Notes under the pieces: generated by a model | What the model saw: only the letters and a program-made list of their open reading frames with translations | Told to the model about the DNA's origin: nothing | The model's database searches: none | Shown here: in pieces, positions 1 through 8,008 of the stretch | Numbering within the stretch: position 1 is the stretch's first letter | Layout: the number at the start of each line of letters is the position of its first letter | Source of the DNA: Fodinibacter sp963695175 | GTDB lineage: Bacteria > Actinomycetota > Actinomycetes > Actinomycetales > Dermatophilaceae | Length of the DNA: 64,000 bases | Assembly: GCA_963695175.1 (NCBI GenBank) | Contig: CAVOGG010000009.1 | Coordinates: 1-64,000, forward strand | Direction: 5' to 3' | Position numbers and translations under genes: made by a program

Positions 1-510
1 TCGATGAAGTCGGTGCGCAACCTGGCCGACGTCCACGTCCTGGCCGTCGACCAGCTCAACACCTACGACGTGCTGTGCGCCGACGACATCCTGTTCACCC
101 GGGCCGCCTACGAGACCTTCACCGGTCTCGAGGTCGCGGTCGACGCCAAGGCCGAGAAGCCGGCGAAGGCCGACAAGGCTGACGCTGACAAGGCGGAGAA
201 GGCCCCCAAGGCCGAGAAGGCCCCCAAGGCTGAGAAGCCCGCCAAGGCTGAGAAGCCCGCCAAGGCCGACGAGCCGGCCACGGCCGACCTGGTCGACCTC
301 CCCAAGGGCGCCGTCGCGGCGCTCGAGGACGGCTCGGCCCCCGAGGGCTACACCGTCAAGGGCAACGCGGACTCCGGTCTCTACCACGAGCCTGACGGCC
401 AGTGGTACGAGCAGACCGTGGCCGAGGTGTGGTTCAAGACCGCCAAGGCTGCCGAGAAGGCCGGGTTCACCAAGGCCGGAAGCGCGAAGAAGTCGGAGGA
501 CGAGAAGTGA
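1..510 (+). CDS. rplD: 50S ribosomal protein L4, 5'-truncated, with long C-terminal extension
   Basis: This is the C-terminal part of L4 (uL4), a large-subunit protein that binds 23S rRNA and lines the exit tunnel. The window opens inside the gene and frame 1 is open from base 1. The first ~45 residues match the conserved L4 end (RNLADVHVLAVDQLNTYDVL, then DDILFT). After it comes a Lys/Ala-rich linker of repeated A-E-K-P-A-K units (about 145-290), then a compact domain at 298-480 with the pattern K-G-N-A-D-S-G, Y-H, W-Y, T, A-E-x-W-F, A-G-F. L4 normally ends soon after the core, so about 120 residues are extra. The same domain recurs at the end of L17 in this window. It is followed directly by rplW. 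Confidence 0.95.
   Translation, partial: SMKSVRNLADVHVLAVDQLNTYDVLCADDILFTRAAYETFTGLEVAVDAKAEKPAKADKADADKAEKAPKAEKAPKAEKPAKAEKPAKADEPATADLVDLPKGAVAALEDGSAPEGYTVKGNADSGLYHEPDGQWYEQTVAEVWFKTAKAAEKAGFTKAGSAKKSEDEK
298..480 (+). other. C-terminal accessory domain of L4, shared with L17
   Basis: This 61-residue segment aligns without gaps to 22904-23086 in rplQ with 42 of 61 residues identical, and both copies sit behind a charged Ala/Lys linker. It resembles the small Y-H-x-P ... W-F ... A-G-F domains found at the ends of assorted bacterial proteins. The family assignment is from memory and its function is not known to me. Confidence 0.8.
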
Positions 511-806
511 GCCAGGGCAAGAACCCCCGCGACATCCTGATCTCGCCGGTCGTGTCCGAGAAGTCCTACGGGCTGCTCGACGAGGGCAAGTACACCTTCA
601 TCGTCGACCCGCGCTCGAACAAGACCGAGATCAAGATCGCCGTCGAGCAGGTCTTCGGCGTCAAGGTCGACTCGGTCCACACCATGAACCGCAAGGGCAA
701 GGCCCGTCGCACGCGGTTCGGCATCGGCAAGCGCAAGGACACCAAGCGCGCGATCGTCACCCTCCGCGAGGGCTCGATCGACATCTTCGGCAGCGCCGGC
801 GCCTGA
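507..806 (+). CDS. rplW: 50S ribosomal protein L23
   Basis: L23 (uL23) lies at the exit of the peptide tunnel and docks trigger factor and SRP. The GTG start at 507 overlaps the rplD stop and is preceded by a GGAGG at about 496. An upstream in-frame extension exists but would run through the L4 tail. The product is 99 residues, the usual length, beginning MSQGKNPRDILISPVVSEKS, and carries the family features SPVVSEKS, Y-T-F-I-V and the basic loop R-K-G-K-A-R-R. It is part of the S10 operon, with rplB 19 bp downstream. Confidence 0.97.
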   Translation: MSQGKNPRDILISPVVSEKSYGLLDEGKYTFIVDPRSNKTEIKIAVEQVFGVKVDSVHTMNRKGKARRTRFGIGKRKDTKRAIVTLREGSIDIFGSAGA

Positions 807-825
807 GGAAGCTGAGGACAAACAC

Positions 826-1662
826 ATGGGTATCCGTAAGTACAAGCCGACGACGCCTGGGCGTCGCGGGTCGAGCGTGGCCGACTTCGTCGAGGTCACC
901 CGCTCCACCCCCGAGAAGTCCCTCGTCCGTCCGCTGACCAAGAGCGGTGGCCGCAACAACAACGGCCGCATCACCACCCGTCACATCGGTGGTGGCCACA
1001 AGCGTGCCTACCGCCTCATCGACTTCCGTCGCCACGACAAGGACGGCATCCCGGCCAAGGTCGCTCACATCGAGTACGACCCGAACCGCACCGCCCGCAT
1101 CGCGCTGCTGCACTACGCCGACGGCGAGAAGCGCTACATCCTGGCCCCCAAGGGCCTGGAGCAGGGCATGCCGATCGAGAACGGCCCCGGCGCCGACATC
1201 AAGCCCGGCAACAGCCTGCCGCTGCGCAACATCCCGACCGGTACGGTCATCCACGCCGTCGAGCTCAAGCCCGGTGGCGGCGCGAAGATCGCCCGCTCGG
1301 CCGGGGTGCGTGTGCAGCTCGTCGCCAAGGACGGTCCGTACGCCCAGCTGCGTATGCCGTCCGGTGAGATCCGCAACGTCGACGTGCGCTGCCGCGCCAC
1401 CGTCGGCGAGGTGGGCAACGCCGAGCAGTCGAACATCAACTGGGGCAAGGCCGGCCGGATGCGCTGGAAGGGCAAGCGCCCGACCGTCCGCGGTGTCGTC
1501 ATGAACCCGGTCGACCACCCGCACGGTGGTGGCGAGGGCCGCACGTCCGGTGGTCGCCACCCGGTGTCCCCGTGGGGCAAGCCCGAGGGCCGCACCCGCC
1601 GCCCCGGCAAGCCCAGCGACAAGCTGATCGTTCGTCGCCGCCGTACTGGCAAGAAGCGCTGA
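826..1662 (+). CDS. rplB: 50S ribosomal protein L2
   Basis: L2 (uL2) binds 23S rRNA domain IV, helps join the subunits and supports the peptidyl-transferase region. It has 278 residues, the standard size. The N-terminal GIRKYKPTTPGRR, the central SH3/OB-like fold and the C-terminal HPHGGGEGRTSGGR loop with its conserved histidine are all present. A GAGGAC ribosome-binding site precedes the ATG. It sits between rplW and rpsS in canonical S10-operon order. Confidence 0.98.
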   Translation: MGIRKYKPTTPGRRGSSVADFVEVTRSTPEKSLVRPLTKSGGRNNNGRITTRHIGGGHKRAYRLIDFRRHDKDGIPAKVAHIEYDPNRTARIALLHYADGEKRYILAPKGLEQGMPIENGPGADIKPGNSLPLRNIPTGTVIHAVELKPGGGAKIARSAGVRVQLVAKDGPYAQLRMPSGEIRNVDVRCRATVGEVGNAEQSNINWGKAGRMRWKGKRPTVRGVVMNPVDHPHGGGEGRTSGGRHPVSPWGKPEGRTRRPGKPSDKLIVRRRRTGKKR

Positions 1663-1674
1663 TAGGAGCCTGGA

Positions 1675-1956
1675 ATGCCTCGTAGCCTGAAGAAGGGCCC
1701 CTTCATCGACGACCACCTTCAGAAGAAGGTGGATGTCCAGAACGAAGCGGGCACCAAGAACGTCATCAAGACCTGGTCGCGCCGTTCGGTGATCTCACCG
1801 GACATGCTCGGCCACACCCTCGCCGTCCACGACGGCCGCAAGCACGTCCCGGTGTTCGTCACCGAGTCGATGGTCGGCCACAAGCTCGGCGAGTTCGCAC
1901 CGACCCGCACCTTCAAGGGTCACGTGAAGGACGACAAGAAGGGGCGTCGTCGCTGA
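1675..1956 (+). CDS. rpsS: 30S ribosomal protein S19
   Basis: S19 (uS19) is a head protein of the small subunit that contacts S13 and the A-site finger. The product is 93 residues starting MPRSLKKGPFIDDHL, which is diagnostic, and includes the conserved WSRRSVISPDMLGHTLAVHDGRKH region. AGGAG lies 6 bp before the ATG. The stop codon overlaps the rplV start by one base, so translation is probably coupled. Confidence 0.98.
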   Translation: MPRSLKKGPFIDDHLQKKVDVQNEAGTKNVIKTWSRRSVISPDMLGHTLAVHDGRKHVPVFVTESMVGHKLGEFAPTRTFKGHVKDDKKGRRR

Positions 1957-2354
1957 TGGCCACCGAGACCACCACCACCGAGGCACGGGCAGTCGCCCGC
2001 CACGTCCGGGTGACGCCGCAGAAGGCGCGCCGGGTCGTCGACCTCATCCGTGGCAAGAACGCCACCGACGCGGTGTCGATCCTGCGCTTCGCCCCCCAGG
2101 GCGCGGCGGAGCCGATCCGCAAGGTGCTCGAGTCCGCGATCGCGAACGCCCGGGTCAAGGCCGACAAGACCGCTGAGCGGTTCGACGAGCGCGAGCTCGT
2201 CGTGGCCTCCGCGTTCATCGACGAGGGCCCGACCATGAAGCGGTTCCGTCCGCGCGCCCAGGGCCGCGCCGGCCGCATCAACAAGCGCACGAGCCACATC
2301 ACCGTGGTCGTCGCTCCCAAGCCCGCCAAGGCCACGAACGGAGGCAATCGCTGA
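1956..2354 (+). CDS. rplV: 50S ribosomal protein L22
   Basis: L22 (uL22) is a tunnel protein whose beta hairpin lines the nascent-chain exit path. The product is 132 residues. The core V-R-V-T-P-Q-K-A-R-R-V-V-D-L-I-R-G-K motif is near the N terminus, and the hairpin region K-R-F-R-P-R-A-Q-G-R-A is near the C terminus. A short extra N-terminal segment (ATETTTTEAR) is Thr/Glu-rich. Start and stop each overlap the neighbouring gene by one base. Confidence 0.97.
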   Translation: MATETTTTEARAVARHVRVTPQKARRVVDLIRGKNATDAVSILRFAPQGAAEPIRKVLESAIANARVKADKTAERFDERELVVASAFIDEGPTMKRFRPRAQGRAGRINKRTSHITVVVAPKPAKATNGGNR

Positions 2355-3160
2355 TGGGCCAGAAGGTCAACCCGCACGGCTTCCGTCTGGGTATCACGAC
2401 GGAGCACAGGAGCCGTTGGTTCGCCGACTCCACCAAGGAGGGTCAGCGCTACCGCGACTACGTCAAGGAAGACGTGGCGATCCGCAAGCTCATGTCCGAG
2501 GGCATGGACCGCGCCGGCATCGCCCGCGTCGACATCGAGCGCACCCGTGACCGGGTTCGCGTCGACATCCACACCGCACGTCCCGGCATCGTCATCGGTC
2601 GCCGCGGCGCCGAGGCCGACCGCATCCGCGGCGAGCTCGAGAAGCTCACCGGCAAGCAGGTGCAGCTCAACATCCTCGAGGTCAAGAACCCCGAGGTGGA
2701 GGCCCAGCTCGTCGCGCAGGGCATCGCCGAGCAGCTCAGCGCCCGTGTGTCGTTCCGTCGCGCCATGCGCAAGGGGATGCAGTCCGCCACCCGCGCCGGC
2801 GCCAAGGGCATCCGTGTCCAGGTCTCCGGTCGCCTCGGCGGCGCCGAGATGAGCCGTACCGAGTTCTACCGCGAGGGTCGCGTGCCGCTGCACACCCTTC
2901 GCGCGCAGATCGACTACGGCTTCTACGAGGCCAAGACCACGTTCGGTCGCATCGGCGTCAAGGTGTGGATCTACAAGGGCGACATGACCGCGCGCGAGCT
3001 CGCGGCCCAGCAGGCCACCGCGCCGCGCCAGGGTCGTGGACCGCGCCGTGACGGCGCCGACCGTCCGGCCCGCGCCCGTCGCACCGACGCCCCCGCCCCC
3101 GTGGCCGAGGCCCCTGCCGCTGAGCAGGCCCCGGCTGCCGTGAGCACGCAGGAGTCCTGA
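2354..3160 (+). CDS. rpsC: 30S ribosomal protein S3
   Basis: S3 (uS3) forms part of the mRNA entry channel and has unwinding activity in the family. The product is 268 residues. The N-terminal GQKVNPHGFRLGI, the KH domain with GIVIGRRGAEADRI, and the C-terminal S3 domain (SGRLGGAEMSRTE) are visible. The last ~45 residues are an Arg/Pro then Ala/Glu-rich tail typical of actinobacterial S3. rplP follows after 2 bp. Confidence 0.98.
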   Translation: MGQKVNPHGFRLGITTEHRSRWFADSTKEGQRYRDYVKEDVAIRKLMSEGMDRAGIARVDIERTRDRVRVDIHTARPGIVIGRRGAEADRIRGELEKLTGKQVQLNILEVKNPEVEAQLVAQGIAEQLSARVSFRRAMRKGMQSATRAGAKGIRVQVSGRLGGAEMSRTEFYREGRVPLHTLRAQIDYGFYEAKTTFGRIGVKVWIYKGDMTARELAAQQATAPRQGRGPRRDGADRPARARRTDAPAPVAEAPAAEQAPAAVSTQES

Positions 3161-3162
3161 CC

Positions 3163-3582
3163 ATGCTGATTCCCCGTCGAGTCAAGCACCGCAAGCAGCA
3201 CCACCCGGGTCGCTCGGGCGCTGCCAAGGGCGGTACGACCATCGCGTTCGGCGACTACGGCATCCAGGCCCTCGAGCCCGCCTACGTCACCAACCGCCAG
3301 ATCGAGTCCGCGCGTATCGCGATGACCCGCTACATCAAGCGTGGCGGAAAGGTCTGGATCAACATCTACCCGGACCGTCCGCTCACCAAGAAGCCTGCCG
3401 AGACCCGCATGGGTTCCGGTAAGGGTTCGCCGGAGTGGTGGATCGCGAACGTCAAGCCGGGCCGTGTCATGTTCGAGCTCTCCGGTGTTCCGGAGGACGT
3501 CGCACGTGAGGCCATGCGCCTCGCGATGCACAAGCTGCCGATGAAGTGCCGCTTCGTCCGGCGTGAGGGTGGTGACTTCTGA
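3163..3582 (+). CDS. rplP: 50S ribosomal protein L16
   Basis: L16 (uL16) binds near the A-site tRNA and is needed late in 50S assembly. The 139-residue product begins MLIPRRVKHRKQHH and contains RGGKVWINIYPDRPLTKKP and the R-M-G-S-G-K-G loop, all standard. AGGAG lies 8 bp before the ATG within the end of rpsC. The stop overlaps the rpmC start by one base. Confidence 0.98.
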   Translation: MLIPRRVKHRKQHHPGRSGAAKGGTTIAFGDYGIQALEPAYVTNRQIESARIAMTRYIKRGGKVWINIYPDRPLTKKPAETRMGSGKGSPEWWIANVKPGRVMFELSGVPEDVAREAMRLAMHKLPMKCRFVRREGGDF

Positions 3583-3818
3583 TGGCTATCGGTTCCAAGG
3601 ACCTGGCTTCCACGGAGCTGCGCGGTCTCGACGACGATCGTCTCGTCGACGAGCTCCGCAAGGCCAAGGAGGAGCTGTTCAACCTCCGGTTCCAGTCGGC
3701 CACCGGCCAGCTGGACAACCACGGTCGGCTGCGCGCCGTCCGCAAGGACATCGCCCGCATCTACACCGAGATGCGCGAGCGCGAGCTCGGCATCGGCGTG
3801 AAGGGTGAGGCCAAGTGA
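3582..3818 (+). CDS. rpmC: 50S ribosomal protein L29
   Basis: L29 (uL29) is a small helical-hairpin protein beside the tunnel exit. It is 78 residues, with the family core D-E-L-R-K-A-K-E-E-L-F-N-L-R-F-Q and the second helix K-D-I-A-R-I-Y-T-E. The start codon overlaps the rplP stop and the 3' end overlaps rpsQ by 4 bp, so the three are translationally coupled. Confidence 0.97.
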   Translation: MAIGSKDLASTELRGLDDDRLVDELRKAKEELFNLRFQSATGQLDNHGRLRAVRKDIARIYTEMRERELGIGVKGEAK

Positions 3819-4108
3819 GCAAGACTACGAAGGATGAGACCGTGACCGAGGCTGCGGACCGCAACGACCGCAAGACCCGCCAGGGCTACGTCGTCAGCGA
3901 CAAGATGGACAAGACCGTCGTCGTCGAGGTCGAGGACCGTGTCAAGCACGCCCTCTACGGCAAGGTCATCCGCCGCACCAGCAAGGTCAAGGCGCACGAC
4001 GAGGCCAACACCGCCGGTGTCGGCGACCGCGTCCTCATCATGGAGACCCGCCCGCTGAGCGCCACCAAGCGCTGGCGCCTGGTGGAGATCCTCGAGAAGG
4101 CCAAGTAA
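3815..4108 (+). CDS. rpsQ: 30S ribosomal protein S17
   Basis: S17 (uS17) is a primary 16S rRNA-binding protein with an OB fold. It has 97 residues. The GYVVSDKMDKTVVVEV strand pair and the K-R-W-R-L-V-E-I-L-E end match the family. The GTG start lies in the end of rpmC (4-bp overlap). A short polar N-terminal stretch precedes the core. A 77-bp gap follows before rplN. Confidence 0.97.
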   Translation: MSKTTKDETVTEAADRNDRKTRQGYVVSDKMDKTVVVEVEDRVKHALYGKVIRRTSKVKAHDEANTAGVGDRVLIMETRPLSATKRWRLVEILEKAK

Positions 4109-4185
4109 GCAAAGCCCCAGTTCGGCAAGGCTCTGCCGCCCCCGGGCCCAGCGGAGAACCAGCACGACGTATAGGAGACAGATAA

Positions 4186-4554
4186 GTGATCCAGCAGGAG
4201 TCGCGACTTCGCGTCGCCGACAACACCGGTGCCAAGGAGATCTTGTGCATCCGTGTTCTCGGTGGCTCCGGTCGCCGGTATGCCGGTATCGGCGACACCA
4301 TCGTCGCCACCGTCAAGGATGCGATCCCCGGCGGCAACGTCAAGAAGGGTGACGTCGTCAAGGCGGTCATCGTCCGCACCAAGAAGGAGCGCCGTCGCGC
4401 CGACGGTTCCTACATCAAGTTCGACGAGAACGCTGCCGTGATCCTCAAGAACGACGGTGACCCCCGGGGCACCCGCATCTTCGGCCCCGTGGGCCGCGAG
4501 CTGCGCGAGAAGCGCTTCATGAAGATCATCAGCCTCGCCCCGGAGGTGCTCTGA
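4186..4554 (+). CDS. rplN: 50S ribosomal protein L14
   Basis: L14 (uL14) lies at the subunit interface, contacts 16S rRNA and is the silencing-factor (RsfS) binding site in the family. It is 122 residues starting at GTG with IQQESRLRVADNTGAKEI, the family signature. TAGGAG is 9 bp upstream. The 77-bp gap before it holds no gene and no convincing terminator, so it is probably within the same operon. Confidence 0.98.
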   Translation: MIQQESRLRVADNTGAKEILCIRVLGGSGRRYAGIGDTIVATVKDAIPGGNVKKGDVVKAVIVRTKKERRRADGSYIKFDENAAVILKNDGDPRGTRIFGPVGRELREKRFMKIISLAPEVL

Positions 4555-4557
4555 GCC

Positions 4558-4905
4558 ATGGCGACCATGAAGATCAAGAAGGGCGACACCGTTCAGGTGT
4601 TGACCGGCAAGGACAAGGGCGCCACCGGCAAGGTCATCTCGGTCAACCGTGAGACCAACCGCGTGACCGTCGAGGGCGTCAACCGGGTCACCCGGCACAC
4701 CAAGGCCGGCCAGTCCGCCCGCGGCAGCCGCACCGGTGGCCTGGTCGTGCAGGAGTCGCCGATCCACGTGAGCAACGTGGCCGTCGTCGACCCGTCCGAC
4801 AAGAAGCCCACCCGGATCAAGACCCGCGTCGAGACCGTCGAGCGTGACGGCCGCCAGAAGGCGAGCCGTGTCCGCGTCGGCGTGCGCTCGGGCAAGGACC
4901 TGTGA
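4558..4905 (+). CDS. rplX: 50S ribosomal protein L24
   Basis: L24 (uL24) is an assembly-initiator protein of the 50S subunit. The 115-residue product opens with a KOW motif (K-K-G-D-T-V-Q-V-L-T-G-K-D-K-G) and has the conserved G-V-N-R-V-T-R-H and E-S-P-I-H-V-S-N-V segments. The start lies 3 bp after the rplN stop. Confidence 0.97.
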   Translation: MATMKIKKGDTVQVLTGKDKGATGKVISVNRETNRVTVEGVNRVTRHTKAGQSARGSRTGGLVVQESPIHVSNVAVVDPSDKKPTRIKTRVETVERDGRQKASRVRVGVRSGKDL

Positions 4906-4910
4906 GAGAG

Positions 4911-5471
4911 ATGGCTGACACCGCTACCAAGCCGCGCCTGAAGGCGCGCTACCAGGACGAGATCAAGGGCTCCCTGCGCGAGCAGTTCGGGTTCGAGAAC
5001 GTCATGCAGATCCCGGGCGTCGTCAAGGTCGTCGTCAACATGGGTGTGGGTGACGCCGCGAAGGACAGCAAGCTCATCGAGGGTGCCGTCCGCGACCTCA
5101 CCGCGATCACCGGCCAGAAGCCGGTCGTGACCAAGGCCCGCAAGTCGATCGCCCAGTTCAAGCTGCGTGAGGGGATGCCGATCGGCGCCCACACCACGCT
5201 GCGCGGCGACCGCATGTGGGAGTTCCTCGACCGCCTCGTCAGCACGGCGCTGCCCCGCATCCGTGACTTCCGTGGCCTGTCGCCCAAGCAGTTCGACGGC
5301 CGTGGCAACTACACGTTCGGTCTGACCGAGCAGTCGATGTTCCACGAGATCGACCAGGACCGGATCGACCGTGTCCGTGGCATGGACATCACGGTCGTGA
5401 CGACCGCGACGAACGACGCAGAGGGACGCGCGCTGCTCAAGGCGCTCGGCTTCCCGTTCAAGGAGAACTGA
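4911..5471 (+). CDS. rplE: 50S ribosomal protein L5
   Basis: L5 (uL5) binds 5S rRNA and contacts the P-site tRNA. The chosen ATG gives MADTATKPRLKARYQDE, 186 residues. A GTG at 4902 would add three residues and overlap rplX, but the ATG fits family starts better. The conserved V-V-V-N-M-G-V-G-D-A, the A-R-K-S-I-A-Q-F-K-L-R-E-G segment and the R-D-F-R-G-L-S loop are present. Confidence 0.97.
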   Translation: MADTATKPRLKARYQDEIKGSLREQFGFENVMQIPGVVKVVVNMGVGDAAKDSKLIEGAVRDLTAITGQKPVVTKARKSIAQFKLREGMPIGAHTTLRGDRMWEFLDRLVSTALPRIRDFRGLSPKQFDGRGNYTFGLTEQSMFHEIDQDRIDRVRGMDITVVTTATNDAEGRALLKALGFPFKEN

Positions 5472-5473
5472 GC

Positions 5474-5659
5474 ATGGCCAAGACTGCCCTTGTCAACAAG
5501 GCGAACAAGAAGCCGAAGTTCGCGGTTCGCGGCTACACCCGCTGCCAGCGCTGCGGCCGTCCGCACTCGGTCTACCGCAAGTTCGGCCTGTGCCGGATCT
5601 GCCTGCGGGAGATGGCCCACCGTGGCGAGCTCCCCGGTGTGACCAAGTCCAGCTGGTGA
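5474..5659 (+). CDS. rpsZ: 30S ribosomal protein S14, zinc-binding type Z
   Basis: S14 (uS14) is a head protein of the 30S subunit. This 61-residue form is the short zinc type: C-Q-R-C, a 12-residue spacer, then C-R-I-C. It therefore needs Zn, in contrast to the ~100-residue Cys-free paralogue that many actinobacteria express under zinc starvation. AGGAG precedes the ATG by about 8 bp. A 145-bp gap to rpsH follows. Confidence 0.98.
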   Translation: MAKTALVNKANKKPKFAVRGYTRCQRCGRPHSVYRKFGLCRICLREMAHRGELPGVTKSSW

Positions 5660-5804
5660 TTGCCCGGGTGCGCCGGCCGACCCGGCCGCGCGTACCCACC
5701 CCGCCGCACCCCCGCGGCATCCGTACCAACCCAGACCATCTACAGCGCAGGTCCGCCGAGTGTTGCTCGGAGGAAACCGCGGTGAGAGAGGGCGGAGAAG
5801 CCCA

Positions 5805-6203
5805 ATGACCATGACCGACCCGATCGCGGACATGTTGACCCGCGTCCGCAACGCCAACTCGGCGCACAAGGACGCAGTCTCCATGCCGTTCTCGAAGCTC
5901 AAGAGCCACATCGCCGAGATCCTCGAGGCCGAGGGGTACATCGCCGGTTGGACCGTCGAGGACGCCGAGGTGGGCAAGACGCTCACCATCAACCTCAAGT
6001 ACGGTCCCAACCGCGAGCGCTCCATCGCCGGTGTGCGCCGCGTGTCCAAGCCGGGCCTGCGCGTGTACGCCAAGTCCACCAACCTGCCGAAGGTGCTCGG
6101 TGGCCTGGGTGTCGCGATCATCTCGACGTCGTCCGGCCTGCTGACCGACCGTCAGGCCGCCAACAAGGGTGTGGGTGGGGAAGTCCTCGCCTACATCTGG
6201 TAA
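5805..6203 (+). CDS. rpsH: 30S ribosomal protein S8
   Basis: S8 (uS8) binds the central domain of 16S rRNA and in many bacteria represses the spc operon. The ATG at 5805 gives MTMTDPIADMLTRVRNANSA, the canonical N terminus. GGCGGAG lies about 7 bp upstream, and a longer in-frame extension to 5760 is unlikely. It has 132 residues, and the C-terminal S-T-S-S-G-L-L-T-D and G-G-E-V-L-A-Y-I-W are conserved. Confidence 0.97.
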   Translation: MTMTDPIADMLTRVRNANSAHKDAVSMPFSKLKSHIAEILEAEGYIAGWTVEDAEVGKTLTINLKYGPNRERSIAGVRRVSKPGLRVYAKSTNLPKVLGGLGVAIISTSSGLLTDRQAANKGVGGEVLAYIW

Positions 6204-6215
6204 GGGGTTACTGAC

Positions 6216-6752
6216 ATGTCACGCATCGGACGTCTCCCCGTCACCGTCCCCGCCGGGGTCGACATCGCCATCGAGGGCCAGACCGTCAAGGTCAAGGGCC
6301 CCAAGGGCGAGCTCAGCCACACCGTGGCCGAGCCGATCACCGTCGAGCAGGGCGAGAACGGCCTCGAGGTCAAGCGCCCCGACGACGCTCGCGTCTCGCG
6401 CTCGCTGCACGGCCTGACCCGCTCGCTGATCAACAACATGGTGCTCGGCGTCACCGAGGGCTACGAGAAGAAGCTCGAGATCCACGGCACCGGTTACCGC
6501 GTGCTGGCCAAGGGCTCCAACCTCGAGTTCGCGCTCGGCTACTCGCACTCCATCACCGTCGAGCCCCCGAGCGGCATCACGTTCGCCGTGGAGAACCAGA
6601 CCCGGTTCGCCGTCCAGGGCATCGACAAGCAGCTCGTCGGCGAGGTCGCCGCGAACATCCGCAAGCTCCGCAAGCCCGACCCGTACAAGGGCAAGGGCGT
6701 CCGCTACGCGGGCGAGCAGATCCGCCGCAAGGTCGGAAAGGCTGGTAAGTAA
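6216..6752 (+). CDS. rplF: 50S ribosomal protein L6
   Basis: L6 (uL6) lies near the factor-binding site of the 50S subunit. It has 178 residues and two L6 repeats. The start SRIGRLPVTVPAGV and the second-repeat motif R-K-P-D-P-Y-K-G-K-G-V-R-Y are diagnostic. An AAGGGG ribosome-binding site lies about 7 bp before the ATG. rplR follows after 3 bp. Confidence 0.98.
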   Translation: MSRIGRLPVTVPAGVDIAIEGQTVKVKGPKGELSHTVAEPITVEQGENGLEVKRPDDARVSRSLHGLTRSLINNMVLGVTEGYEKKLEIHGTGYRVLAKGSNLEFALGYSHSITVEPPSGITFAVENQTRFAVQGIDKQLVGEVAANIRKLRKPDPYKGKGVRYAGEQIRRKVGKAGK

Positions 6753-6755
6753 GCC

Positions 6756-7130
6756 ATGGCACTGATCGTCAAGCGCGCCAAGGGCAAGACCGCCGCCCGC
6801 AGCCGCCGCCACTTCCGCGTCCGCAAGGTCGTCACCGGCACCTCGGTGCGCCCCCGCCTGGTCGTGTCGCGTTCCGCGCGCCACGTCTTCGTGCAGGTCG
6901 TCGACGACACCGTGGGCAAGACCGTCGCGTCGGCCTCCACCATGGAGGCGGACGTCCGCTCCTTCGACGGCGACAAGACCGCCAAGGCCAAGAAGGTCGG
7001 TGAGCTCGTCGCCGAGCGCGCCAAGGCCGCCGGCGTCGAGGCCGTCGTCTTCGACCGTGGGGGCAACCAGTACCACGGCCGCGTCGCCGCCATCGCGGAC
7101 GGCGCTCGGGAAGGCGGGCTCTCACTGTGA
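6756..7130 (+). CDS. rplR: 50S ribosomal protein L18
   Basis: L18 (uL18) binds 5S rRNA together with L5. It is 124 residues, with the basic N terminus R-S-R-R-H-F-R-V-R-K-V, the R-P-R-L-V-V-S-R-S segment and the C-terminal F-D-R-G-G-N-Q-Y-H-G-R-V. The gene sits in standard spc-operon order between rplF and rpsE. Confidence 0.98.
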   Translation: MALIVKRAKGKTAARSRRHFRVRKVVTGTSVRPRLVVSRSARHVFVQVVDDTVGKTVASASTMEADVRSFDGDKTAKAKKVGELVAERAKAAGVEAVVFDRGGNQYHGRVAAIADGAREGGLSL

Positions 7131-7173
7131 CCGCCAACCAGACCACTTTCGTTGTCGAGATGAGGAACATCTG

Positions 7174-7824
7174 ATGCCAGGACCCCAGCGTCGAGGCACC
7201 GGCGGGCCCGCCACCGCGGAGCGCGGTGGCCGCGAGGGCCGCGGCGGCCGTGACGGCGGCCGCGGTGGCCGTGACGCCCGTGAGCCCGAGAAGAGCCAGT
7301 ACCTCGAGCGCGTCGTGACCATCAACCGCGTCGCCAAGGTCGTCAAGGGTGGCCGCCGGTTCAGCTTCACCGCGCTCGTCGTCGTCGGTGACGGTGACGG
7401 CACCGTCGGTGTCGGCTACGGCAAGGCCAAGGAGGTGCCCGCGGCGATCGCCAAGGGTGTCGAGGAGGCCAAGAAGGAGTTCTTCAAGGTCCCGCGCATC
7501 CAGGGCACCATCCCGCACCCCGTGCAGGGTGAGGCCGCTGCCGGTGTCGTCATGCTCCGCCCCGCCAGCCCCGGTACCGGCGTCATCGCCGGTGGCCCGG
7601 TGCGTGCGGTGCTCGAGTGCGCCGGCATCCACGACGTGCTGTCCAAGAGCCTCGGCTCGGACAACGCGATCAACATCGTCCACGCGACGGTCGCGGCCCT
7701 GAAGGGTCTCGAGCGTCCGGAGGCCGTCGCGGCTCGCCGTGGCCTCCCCGTGGACCGGGTCGCCCCCGCCGCGATGCTGCGTGCCCAGGCCGCCGGCATC
7801 GCCGAGGCCAAGGCTGGTGCGTGA
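7174..7824 (+). CDS. rpsE: 30S ribosomal protein S5 with RGG-rich N terminus
   Basis: S5 (uS5) helps form the mRNA entry channel and is a fidelity determinant. It starts at ATG 7174 and is 216 residues. About the first 40 residues are Arg/Gly/Asp-rich (repeated R-G-G-R-D/E-G), then the S5 N-terminal domain (Y-L-E-R-V-V-T-I-N-R-V) and the C-terminal domain ending near R-A-Q-A-A-G-I-A. The RGG tail is longer than in E. coli S5. The stop overlaps the rpmD start. Confidence 0.97.
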   Translation: MPGPQRRGTGGPATAERGGREGRGGRDGGRGGRDAREPEKSQYLERVVTINRVAKVVKGGRRFSFTALVVVGDGDGTVGVGYGKAKEVPAAIAKGVEEAKKEFFKVPRIQGTIPHPVQGEAAAGVVMLRPASPGTGVIAGGPVRAVLECAGIHDVLSKSLGSDNAINIVHATVAALKGLERPEAVAARRGLPVDRVAPAAMLRAQAAGIAEAKAGA

Positions 7825-8006
7825 TGGCTCGTCTGAAGGTGACCCAGACCCGTTCCGAGATCGGTGGCAAGCAGAACCAGCGTGACACGCTGCGCAGCCT
7901 CGGTCTGAAGCGCATCGGCGACGTCGTCGTCAAGGAGGACCGTCCCGAGATCCGCGGGATGGTCAAGACGGTGACCCACCTGGTGGCCGTCGAGGAGGTT
8001 GAGTGA
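7824..8006 (+). CDS. rpmD: 50S ribosomal protein L30
   Basis: L30 (uL30) is a small 23S rRNA-binding protein, 60 residues here, the standard size. The motif I-G-G-K-Q-N-Q-R-D-T-L-R-S-L-G-L-K-R-I is diagnostic. The ATG overlaps the rpsE stop by one base, and AGGAGG near its end serves rplO. Confidence 0.97.
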   Translation: MARLKVTQTRSEIGGKQNQRDTLRSLGLKRIGDVVVKEDRPEIRGMVKTVTHLVAVEEVE

Positions 8007-8008
8007 AC

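Noticed and set aside
145..290. Short tandem repeat in the L4 gene
   Set aside because: The nucleotide repeats simply encode the A-E-K-P-A-K linker; there is no evidence of a mobile or regulatory repeat.
757..1716. Long minus-strand open frame opposite rplB
   Set aside because: It is an antisense shadow of high-GC codon structure; the plus strand encodes certain L2. The same reasoning applies to other long antisense frames such as 8421-9983, 23242-26016 and 28537-30534.
4109..4185. Gap between rpsQ and rplN as a separate promoter or terminator
   Set aside because: No stable hairpin and no convincing -35/-10 pair; the gene order is that of one operon.
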